Virus record (IMG/VR): IMGVR_UViG_3300021963_000190
Location: 1-49,445 of that record
Strand: one strand, 5' to 3'
From: a virus
Length of the DNA: 49,445 nt
Each line of letters opens with the position of its first letter. Position 1 is the stretch's first letter. Positions 25,285-31,223 of this stretch are shown piece by piece. The translations under genes and the position numbers were made by a program. A model generated the notes under the pieces. The model made no database searches. It had not been told where the DNA came from and saw only the letters and a program-made list of their open reading frames with translations.

Positions 25285-25542
25285 TTAATAATTATGATAT
25301 TGCTTTAATAGTTTATCTATTTTAGAAGTACTTGCTCCGGATTGTTTTAATAGATTTCTAGTGCTTAATAATAGCTTTTCACTATCCGATTTCCAAGCTT
25401 TATATGCTTTATCAAAAGTTTCATTATCAGATGCATCAATAGCTTTTTCCAAATCATCTTCTTTACCTTTTGATTTTTTATCAAAAAATAAAGATAGTAA
25501 TCTGGCAAACATATCAACTTCTACTATTAATTTTTTAGGCAT
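25285..25542 (-). CDS. Small helical protein before the tape measure
   Basis: An 85-residue charged helical protein beginning MPKKLIVEVDMFARLLSLFF and ending KLLKQYHNY. It has a KKSKGKEDDLEKAIDASDNE central part. Position between the gp51-like frame and the tape measure suggests a tail assembly helper, but this is context only. A putative late motif is 28 bases upstream. Confidence 0.6.
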   Translation of the reverse strand: MPKKLIVEVDMFARLLSLFFDKKSKGKEDDLEKAIDASDNETFDKAYKAWKSDSEKLLLSTRNLLKQSGASTSKIDKLLKQYHNY

Positions 25543-25569
25543 AATATTGTATAATTATTTACATTCTAC

Positions 25570-25578
25570 TATAAATAT
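25570..25578 (-). promoter_or_regulatory. Putative late promoter motif before the tape measure operon
   Basis: An exact ATATTTATA on the minus strand followed by GTAGAATGT, 28 bases before the ATG at 25542. It overlaps the last base of the gp51-like stop codon. Confidence 0.62.
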
Positions 25579-25754
25579 CATCTTCTTTTAGTTTTAGATG
25601 AATTTGATGCTTTAGATGAATTATTTACTTTCTCTATTTGTTCTTTCTCATCCTCTTTTGCTTTTAATAACTCTCTCCAATAGAAATCTCTAAGTTTAAT
25701 TGGCATAAAATATAAGTCATGCCAATTGAATCCACCATTGGCATAATATATCAT
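25578..25754 (-). CDS. gp51-like tail/baseplate assembly protein, possibly made by frameshift
   Basis: From the first ATG after the preceding gene's stop, this frame gives 58 residues: MIYYANGGFNWHDLYFMPIK, then LRDFYWRELLKAKEDEKEQ and a Ser/Lys tail. The GGF--DLY-MP--LR-FY pattern is known from small proteins next to gp26 in T4-like phages (T4 order 26, 51). However, the same frame stays open upstream and contains a sensible amphipathic helix (SNYAVTLHQKIFQ) before this ATG. That suggests translation enters the frame earlier, for example by a +1 slip from the gp26-like gene at a run of seven T. Out-of-frame starts at 25865 or 25871 look like shadow coding. Confidence 0.6.
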   Translation of the reverse strand: MIYYANGGFNWHDLYFMPIKLRDFYWRELLKAKEDEKEQIEKVNNSSKASNSSKTKRR

Positions 25755-25788
25755 TTGAAATATTTTTTGATGTAATGTTACTGCGTAA

Positions 25789-26607
25789 TTACTCGGCAGG
25801 ATAAAAAAAGTCAACCCCAAACGGGATTCGGAGAGCCTCCTTCTCACCGGTGAATGGAGATTCATATTCAAACTTCAAATCCAAATCTGGAGTGATTTCT
25901 CCCATATATTTTCTTAAACCTTTGGAATCGCCTGCTAATAATCTATTACTAACGAAATTACTAATGTATCCAATATCTCTGTTACCATCTACTTCAACGA
26001 TAACTCTTCTATATCTTGCCGTAATTTCATTACTTTGTTTTAGATTTTTCTCAGCTGCTTCAATATCTTTTCCAATGGCAATCTCATCACCATGTGTAAG
26101 TAATTTAAATTTGATTGGAGTTTTTGAAATAGGTAAAATAAAATCATATTCATTTTTTCTATTTAATCTGCTCTCATCGATTTCTTTTATTTGTATCTTA
26201 GATAAATCAATTGTAACTTTAACCGGCTCATCTTCTTGCGGGTCATTTACAGTTATATCATATTCAGGTCCAAACGCTAATACTCTAGAAGATACCAATA
26301 ATGCATTCTTATCACCAATCAATAAATCATTTGGAGATACGCCTGGTTCTACTAAAATAGATTCCATTAGTTTATCAATGTGAATACCTTTTCTGATAAG
26401 ATTAGTTGAAGTAAGAATATCCTCTTCTTTAGCTGTCATTAATTTAATTGTAACTTCGCCTTTAGATAATGGATGGCTTTCTGGATATACCAATCCTTTT
26501 GATGGTAAACTAATAACCTCTGTTGGGAATGGGTAATTTCTTTGTTCATTCGATGAACCCACGCCTAACCCTCTTGTAACTTGTTGTTCTACGTTTTGTT
26601 GTTCCAT
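25789..26607 (-). CDS. Baseplate hub protein of the T4 gp26 family
   Basis: A 272-residue protein with the family layout: VISLPSKGLVYPESHPLSKG near the start, then IKLMTAKEEDILTSTNLIRK and LIGDKNALLVSSRVLAFGPE, and in the middle FILPISKTPIKFKLLTHGDE. The LPSKG-Y, LT--DE-IL and LP-S---KF-LLT-DE blocks match the T4 base plate family that includes gp26. Family members act in hub or central baseplate assembly. The C-terminus GVDFFYPAE spans a seven-T run just before the stop, at which a frameshift into the gp51-like frame is possible. Confidence 0.78.
   Translation of the reverse strand: MEQQNVEQQVTRGLGVGSSNEQRNYPFPTEVISLPSKGLVYPESHPLSKGEVTIKLMTAKEEDILTSTNLIRKGIHIDKLMESILVEPGVSPNDLLIGDKNALLVSSRVLAFGPEYDITVNDPQEDEPVKVTIDLSKIQIKEIDESRLNRKNEYDFILPISKTPIKFKLLTHGDEIAIGKDIEAAEKNLKQSNEITARYRRVIVEVDGNRDIGYISNFVSNRLLAGDSKGLRKYMGEITPDLDLKFEYESPFTGEKEALRIPFGVDFFYPAE
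25803..25809 (-). promoter_or_regulatory. Run of seven T: candidate programmed frameshift site
   Basis: In the gp26-like frame the codons are GAC TTT TTT TAT. Slippage of the second Phe tRNA by +1 (or by -2) keeps perfect pairing and enters the frame that reads ILPSNYAVTLHQKIFQMIYY. This would give a C-terminally extended fusion, as in the tail assembly chaperones of lambda and Mu. Confidence 0.4.
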
Positions 26608-26629
26608 AATAATAACTTAATGTTTTATA

Positions 26630-26638
26630 TATAAGTAT
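26630..26638 (-). promoter_or_regulatory. Variant late motif before the gp26-like gene
   Basis: ATACTTATA on the minus strand differs from ATATTTATA at one base and lies 22 bases before the ATG at 26607, inside a longer alternating TA stretch. Confidence 0.4.
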
Positions 26639-26651
26639 ATATAAAATAAAA

Positions 26652-26675
26652 AAGGAGAACATTTCTGCTCTCCTT
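26652..26675 (-). terminator. Intrinsic terminator after the zinc-ribbon gene
   Basis: A seven-pair stem AAGGAGA/TCTCCTT with a ten-base loop is followed on the minus strand by a T-rich tract (TTTTTTATTTTAT). The loop GCAGAAATGT is identical to that of the hairpin at 27621-27646. Confidence 0.75.
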
Positions 26676-26701
26676 AGTGAATACCTTGTGATTATATTTT
26701 G

Positions 26702-27484
26702 TTAGAATTTAGTTCCGCAATGTGGGCAGAACTTATGTGTATCTTTCTTTCTTTTGGCACCACACTCACCACAATACAATACACCTAAATCTTCTTTATG
26801 GTATTTCTTTTGTGATGTTGGTAGAATTCTCCATGCTACATTGTGAAATGCATATGAATTAAACTTTCTATCCGATGATGTAAATTCTTGATTAGAGGTA
26901 TCACCCTTTTCAGTTGTACCAGTTTCAACTTTATTTGCATTTCGAATATTTGGACCTGCCAAAGTATTAGATGTTAAACTTGCATTATTGTAATATGCAG
27001 TATTAGTAATACCACTAATTCCCAATGTGTTTGTAGTGTAGGTTATATTATTTGTCCAATTTCCAATACTATTTGTAGTGATTGTACCATATCCACTACC
27101 ATATATTGGTCTATTTGAGAATGAGTGCTCTTCATTAAAGAATTGTATTTCTACATATCCATTATTATCAATAGCACCTACATTAACCGCTTCTTTACCT
27201 ACTTCATAGGTTCTGAATACAAATTTGTTATTTGAATCCAAGAAGCGTTCTAAAAACACTCTTTCACCTGGTCTTAATACAATACCACCACCTGATAAGT
27301 AATCCTTATCGATTTTGATTTTTGCTAATACGTGTTTTGGAGTTGGGTTGAATAATTCGATTTGGTATTCATCTCCATCGTTAAGATAGACTTGTCCTTC
27401 GAATTGTTTGATTCTTTGTTTACCTTTGGTGATAAACGCCTGCGGATTTGATGGACTTCCGCTTGTCCAAATTGATTGTTTCAT
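26702..27484 (-). CDS. Zinc-ribbon protein of unknown function (accessory gene)
   Basis: A 260-residue protein. The N-terminal half is a beta-rich domain (FEGQVYLNDGDEYQIELFNP, then GGGIVLRPGERVFLERFLD). The middle is a Asn/Thr/Gly-rich low-complexity stretch. The end is a zinc ribbon with two CxxC pairs in LYCGECGAKRKKDTHKFCPH and CGTKF. The N-terminal domain recalls proteins scattered in marine virus genomes, but no function is known to me. It stands alone between two terminators, with its own host-type promoter and a hairpin-rich leader, inside the tail gene cluster. That makes it an inserted accessory unit rather than a core tail gene. Confidence 0.68.
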   Translation of the reverse strand: MKQSIWTSGSPSNPQAFITKGKQRIKQFEGQVYLNDGDEYQIELFNPTPKHVLAKIKIDKDYLSGGGIVLRPGERVFLERFLDSNNKFVFRTYEVGKEAVNVGAIDNNGYVEIQFFNEEHSFSNRPIYGSGYGTITTNSIGNWTNNITYTTNTLGISGITNTAYYNNASLTSNTLAGPNIRNANKVETGTTEKGDTSNQEFTSSDRKFNSYAFHNVAWRILPTSQKKYHKEDLGVLYCGECGAKRKKDTHKFCPHCGTKF

Positions 27485-27520
27485 TTTCCTTATTTTTTTA
27501 ATGTATTTAAAACTTCATTC

Positions 27521-27577
27521 GTTGGTATTTCTCCAACTCAACTGCCAATAGGACAGTGAAGGTTTAACCACAAGGTT
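27521..27577 (-). promoter_or_regulatory. Structured 5' leader of the zinc-ribbon gene
   Basis: Three consecutive hairpins lie in the leader of about 100 bases. These are GTTGG/CCAAC (27521-27537), ACTGCC/GGaCAGT (27541-27557) and AACC/GGTT (27566-27577). Such stacked stems are unusual in this genome, where other leaders are short and unstructured. A cis-regulatory RNA or a protein-binding leader is possible. Confidence 0.4.
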
Positions 27578-27585
27578 TTCTATGT

Positions 27586-27616
27586 TAAATATACGAAAAA
27601 TATTTTTTATAGCAAA
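27586..27616 (-). promoter_or_regulatory. Host-type promoter variant for the zinc-ribbon gene
   Basis: TTTG (27613-27616) and TATATTTA (27586-27593) on the minus strand, spacer 19. The upstream box touches the terminator at 27621-27646. Confidence 0.5.
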
Positions 27617-27620
27617 ATAA

Positions 27621-27646
27621 AAAGGAAAACATTTCTGCTTTCCTTT
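27621..27646 (-). terminator. Intrinsic terminator after the 69-residue gene
   Basis: An eight-pair stem AAAGGAAA/TTTCCTTT with the loop GCAGAAATGT is followed on the minus strand by TTTATTTTGC. The surrounding sequence is a near copy of that at 26643-26676. Confidence 0.7.
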
Positions 27647-27668
27647 CTTAATTAATTATTTCTATCTT

Positions 27669-27878
27669 CTAAAACTCAACCTCCTCCGCCATAAACATCT
27701 TACGACCTACCAACTCCCACTTTGCTTTTTCATACATCTCATCGGAAATTAACATCTTCTCAAAGAAGATATCCATATTTAACTCATGAGGGTCAATCCC
27801 TAAATGAAGAGCCCTACTCTCCACAAAATTGCAATACTCATAAACACTCATTCCTCTAACATCGATTAAATCACTCAT
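27669..27878 (-). CDS. Small acidic hypothetical protein, 69 residues
   Basis: Starts at the ATG at 27878: MSDLIDVRGMSVYEYCNFVE, ending KMFMAEEVEF. It is acidic and helical, with two cysteine-poor helices and no known motif. A TTG at 27887 could add three residues, but the ATG matches the start position in the duplicated leader. It is a one-gene unit with its own promoter (27902-27933) and terminator, a layout typical of phage moron genes that act on the host. Confidence 0.6.
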   Translation of the reverse strand: MSDLIDVRGMSVYEYCNFVESRALHLGIDPHELNMDIFFEKMLISDEMYEKAKWELVGRKMFMAEEVEF

Positions 27879-27901
27879 ATCTCTCAATTTTTATTACATA
27901 G

Positions 27902-27933
27902 TAAAGTTACGCAATCCAAAGCAAAAAGTCAAG
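27902..27933 (-). promoter_or_regulatory. Accessory-island promoter A (duplicated leader)
   Basis: CTTG (27930-27933) and TAACTTTA (27902-27909) are separated by 20 bases, a relaxed form of the host consensus. The sequence from 27875 to 27936 is a diverged copy of that at 28264-28325, including an identical CTATGTAATAAA downstream of the box and AGAGATATGA at the start codon. Confidence 0.6.
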
Positions 27934-27958
27934 CTTTTTCTTAATTATTTTTTAAAAT

Positions 27959-28174
27959 TTAAAGTTCATTGATTTCATCCAACTCGCCACCATAATAACA
28001 TACATTCAAACTATACTTAGGCAAATCTACATTGTAATAATCGTTGTTATAATTAGTTAAACATACATCTAACCAATTAACATCAATTTTATTTTCTTCA
28101 CACCACTTCTCAAACGTAACTGCATCGTTGTTTTCTGCAAACTTAATAATTTCGTTTTTAGTAATAGCTTTCAT
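27959..28174 (-). CDS. Small hypothetical protein, 71 residues
   Basis: MKAITKNEIIKFAENNDAVT is followed by FEKWCEENKIDVNWLDVCL and ends YYGGELDEINEL. It is acidic, with three cysteines and four asparagine-rich turns. No family recognised. It follows a 24-residue open frame under promoter B and precedes promoter A, so it is part of the accessory island between tail tube and zinc-ribbon genes. Confidence 0.6.
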   Translation of the reverse strand: MKAITKNEIIKFAENNDAVTFEKWCEENKIDVNWLDVCLTNYNNDYYNVDLPKYSLNVCYYGGELDEINEL

Positions 28175-28192
28175 TGTTTTATGTTTTAAAGT

Positions 28193-28267
28193 TTAATATC
28201 CTAACATTTTTAAAATTCGAAAACCAATAAAAATTAAATCGTTAAATTGATAAATTATTAATTTCAT
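28193..28267 (-). CDS. Possible 24-residue leader peptide
   Basis: The ATG at 28267 occupies exactly the position that the real start codon of the 69-residue gene has in the duplicated leader A. The frame reads MKLIIYQFNDLIFIGFRILK and MLGY, then TAA, a hydrophobic peptide. It may be a leader peptide, a tiny membrane peptide, or the remains of a gene lost after duplication. Confidence 0.35.
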   Translation of the reverse strand: MKLIIYQFNDLIFIGFRILKMLGY

Positions 28268-28290
28268 ATCTCTTAATCTTTATTACATAG

Positions 28291-28322
28291 TAAATGTAAT
28301 ACATTTTACATTAAAAGTCAAG
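28291..28322 (-). promoter_or_regulatory. Accessory-island promoter B (duplicated leader)
   Basis: CTTG (28319-28322) and TACATTTA (28291-28298) on the minus strand are separated by 20 bases. The flanks match promoter A closely, while the spacer differs, as expected if only promoter contacts and leader are conserved. Confidence 0.6.
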
Positions 28323-28373
28323 CATTTTTTAAAATATTTTTAAAATTTATAATCATTCTAAATAAGACATAAA

Positions 28374-28402
28374 AAAAGAGGGTAGAAATTCTACCCCCTT
28401 TT
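28374..28402 (-). terminator. Intrinsic terminator after the tail tube gene
   Basis: A GGGTAG/CTACCC core stem, extended by G-C and A-T pairs around one mismatch, is followed on the minus strand by seven T. It closes the sheath and tube operon before the accessory island. Confidence 0.8.
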
Positions 28403-28429
28403 CGGTATTTTAAATTTTACAATTAGAGA

Positions 28430-28918
28430 TTAGTACTCAAGAATTGCGTAGTCATAAGTTAGAGTTAATTCTATTGATAATGGGTCGTTTGAAGCCCAAT
28501 CCAATTCACCAAAGTTTGCTGAAGAAATGAATGCTCCTTTTAGAGTCCATTGTTCAACTTTATCACCAACTGGTCCTAATAAGTAGAATGTTATATCTTT
28601 CTTATAGAAAGCTGCATATCCATCTCTACCTGTTAAAGATTCATGCGAACTTCTAATCCATTCCATAACTTGCTGTGCACCTGATGGTACAATTGGGTCA
28701 TATAATGAGATTGTGATATCATCCCAAGTTGATTTACCTTTAATTTTTCTTTTTACGTTAATGTGGTCTAGCTCAACTACTTCCGAAGTGAAAGTTGGTC
28801 TACTAGCCGTCTTTATCATATACGATTCTATACCGTTGATTTCCATTATAAATCTATTACCTAACTTTGGTTCAAAGTTGGTATAGAACATTTTATCGAA
28901 CTCTAATACTTCTGGCAT
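28430..28918 (-). CDS. Tail tube protein (T4 gp19 type)
   Basis: A 162-residue tube protein. The family pattern is clear: NRFIMEINGIESYMIKTASR, then PTFTSEVVELDHINVKRKIK and GKSTWDDITISLYDPIVPSG, and the C-terminal strand IELTLTYDYAILEY. Such proteins stack as hexameric rings to form the inner tube through which DNA passes. It follows the sheath gene and ends in a strong terminator. A late motif lies 27 bases upstream. Confidence 0.9.
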   Translation of the reverse strand: MPEVLEFDKMFYTNFEPKLGNRFIMEINGIESYMIKTASRPTFTSEVVELDHINVKRKIKGKSTWDDITISLYDPIVPSGAQQVMEWIRSSHESLTGRDGYAAFYKKDITFYLLGPVGDKVEQWTLKGAFISSANFGELDWASNDPLSIELTLTYDYAILEY

Positions 28919-28945
28919 TTTTTCTCTATTTAATTGTTTTCTTTA

Positions 28946-28954
28946 TATAAATAT
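28946..28954 (-). promoter_or_regulatory. Putative late promoter motif before the tail tube gene
   Basis: An exact ATATTTATA on the minus strand, 27 bases before the ATG at 28918, in the gap after the sheath stop. It would give the tube gene extra transcripts beyond those from the sheath promoter. Confidence 0.62.
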
Positions 28955-28966
28955 TTACTTTTTAAA

Positions 28967-31153
28967 TTATCCGTTAAAAGCGGCGCCAGTTGGTAAGATG
29001 TTGAAATCAATTTGAATGAATTCAGCTGTCTTAGTTGGTTGTAAATAGATAGCCCCTTTCATAATGTTTCTATCAATTACATCTGGTGTGTTATTAGTTT
29101 CATCCATTACAACACGGAATGCGTACAAACCTTGTCTTTGTTGGATTGATTCTAAATACGGATTAACGATATTTAAAAATCTATTTCTAGTCTCCGATGT
29201 GTTTTGTTCGAACACTAAGTAACGAGAAGTAGATGCAATATACTTTCTAACAGTCAATAATAATCTTCTTACGTTAATTCTATCTAATGCAGATGGTTTA
29301 TCTTGTAATGTCTTTTGTCCGAATACTACAATACCTTGTCCTGGAAATTGTACGATTGGATTTACTTTTGCTTCGTATAATGTATCTTTTTCAGATTGAG
29401 TTAATCTATTTAATACACCAACTGCTCCTACTAAACCACCTCTATTTAAACCGGCTGGTGCGAACCATTCTGCTGCTACTCTATCGTTTGCTGCAAATAC
29501 GCCTGGCAATAATACTGATGGCGGAACTGAAATTAATTTGTTTGTATTAACATCAACTGTCTTAACCCAAGGATAGTAAGTTGCTGCCATATTTGAATCA
29601 ATAGCGTCAGATTGAGTTGTAGCTTGTGAGATTGAATCACTAACTGCGTTCGTATCCATAATGTAAAAACAATCGTTTCTTTGCTCAACCATATCCAAAA
29701 CATCGGTTGTTACAGATGGGTGCAATCTTCTAATAACACCTGGAGTTACAATCATATTGATATCAAACTCATCTGCATTAGATAAAGCGGCTACATGCTT
29801 ACCATATGCTACTGAACCATTTGAGGTTGAAGTGGATAAATCAAAACCTTGTGAGTTACCTGCTACAATATCAGAACCTTTATAGATTGGAGTAGTTGGA
29901 GCCATACCATCGAATCCTTCTTGGAATGCTACAACAAATTGTGCAGATGTTGAACCTACTGATAGTGTACCACCATTTGCCGCATCTAATCCAAATACTA
30001 CGTTTGCACCATTTCCTGCGCTTGCCGGAATTGGTTTTAAATATATCTTATTATCTACATTTGAATCCAAATCAATTCCACCATATTGTGTTGCCGATGC
30101 TGTTACAAATGATACAGATGGAACGATTAAATCATAATCACCTACATTTACAGGCAATTGATATGCGGAGTGTCCGAATGGTACAGATTGTATTGGTGCT
30201 ACTTCATTTAAGTTAGCTATTCTAATATATTTTGAATTGTTAATCCAATCACCACTTTCAGTTACTTTGCCTTCAGAATTGATAGTTAATTTTCTATCAC
30301 CGATTACTCTACTAATAAAGTTTGGAGAATTAGGGTCTAAGTTTACATTACTAAATGTTTCTAATACATTCTTCTTCTTATTTGTATCATTGAAATCTCT
30401 TACAACCACAGTAAATGTACCATAATCAGTACCATTTACAGAACCGGCTGCTTTAATATTTGTAATACCAATTTTTACTTTAGTATTTGCCGCATTACCT
30501 GCTCCGATTGTTTCAAATTGGAATAATGGAGTTCTTTCGCCACTAATCAATTGAGATTGAATCATTGGAGTTAATGCTTCTTGTGCATCTAATGTAAAAT
30601 CTTGTGAATCTAATACAACTACACTTTGAGTTACATTAGATGCATTTATTGAAGATGCTATTGATGAATTAGCGAAATATCCATAAACATATCCTTGTGA
30701 AGTTCCTAATGGATTTTGTCCATATGTTCCTACTACATCTTTAAGTTCTACCACACTTTGTGAAATATTTGCATAAGTAGTAGAACCACTTAATCCACTA
30801 GCCGCAGAACCTGTTGAAAATATAAATCCAACAGATGAAGTTACTGAACCTGATGTAGCAATTAACATCAATGGTTTGGTTGCGGTATATCCGCCTATTC
30901 CACCTACTCTACAAATTGTAGCAGTTCCTGCTTCTCTTAAATATGATTGTACTGCTAAAGGAGTATAATATGTGTCATCAACTGAACCAAATAATGTTTC
31001 GAATTCCGCTTGAGAATTAACGATTGTTGGAACTAATGGTCCTTCTTTGAAAGGGCCAATGAATGCTGCACCTATTTCAGATACACCTTGTTGTAAAAAT
31101 GAAAGGTCGTTTTCTTTTGTAAATACGCCTGGTGATACTATTTTCTCTGCCAT
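28967..31153 (-). CDS. Tail sheath protein (T4 gp18 type)
   Basis: A 728-residue contractile sheath protein. The N-terminus (VSPGVFTKENDLSFLQQGVS, then AAFIGPFKEGPLVPTIVNS) is diagnostic for phage sheaths. The C-terminal domain has INVRRLLLTVRKYIASTSRY, then FEQNTSETRNRFLNIVNPYL and ending EFIQIDFNILPTGAAF, which forms the inner core around the tube. The middle is a variable, Ser/Thr-rich insertion region. It makes this a myovirus. Confidence 0.95.
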   Translation of the reverse strand: MAEKIVSPGVFTKENDLSFLQQGVSEIGAAFIGPFKEGPLVPTIVNSQAEFETLFGSVDDTYYTPLAVQSYLREAGTATICRVGGIGGYTATKPLMLIATSGSVTSSVGFIFSTGSAASGLSGSTTYANISQSVVELKDVVGTYGQNPLGTSQGYVYGYFANSSIASSINASNVTQSVVVLDSQDFTLDAQEALTPMIQSQLISGERTPLFQFETIGAGNAANTKVKIGITNIKAAGSVNGTDYGTFTVVVRDFNDTNKKKNVLETFSNVNLDPNSPNFISRVIGDRKLTINSEGKVTESGDWINNSKYIRIANLNEVAPIQSVPFGHSAYQLPVNVGDYDLIVPSVSFVTASATQYGGIDLDSNVDNKIYLKPIPASAGNGANVVFGLDAANGGTLSVGSTSAQFVVAFQEGFDGMAPTTPIYKGSDIVAGNSQGFDLSTSTSNGSVAYGKHVAALSNADEFDINMIVTPGVIRRLHPSVTTDVLDMVEQRNDCFYIMDTNAVSDSISQATTQSDAIDSNMAATYYPWVKTVDVNTNKLISVPPSVLLPGVFAANDRVAAEWFAPAGLNRGGLVGAVGVLNRLTQSEKDTLYEAKVNPIVQFPGQGIVVFGQKTLQDKPSALDRINVRRLLLTVRKYIASTSRYLVFEQNTSETRNRFLNIVNPYLESIQQRQGLYAFRVVMDETNNTPDVIDRNIMKGAIYLQPTKTAEFIQIDFNILPTGAAFNG

Positions 31154-31184
31154 TTTGTAATGTTATTTATTTTTTAATGTCTAC

Positions 31185-31193
31185 TATAAATAT
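31185..31193 (-). promoter_or_regulatory. Putative late promoter motif before the sheath gene
   Basis: An exact ATATTTATA on the minus strand followed by GTAGACATT, 31 bases before the ATG at 31153. A TTTG also lies 19 bases upstream (31214-31217). Confidence 0.65.
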
Positions 31194-31223
31194 AATCTTT
31201 TATTTCAAAACAACAAATTATTG

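Noticed and set aside
25755-25871. Full 97-residue frame starting at 25871 as the gp51-like protein
   Set aside because: The first part reads as out-of-frame translation of the gp26-like gene and begins with TTG. A frameshift or the ATG at 25754 explains the conserved part better.
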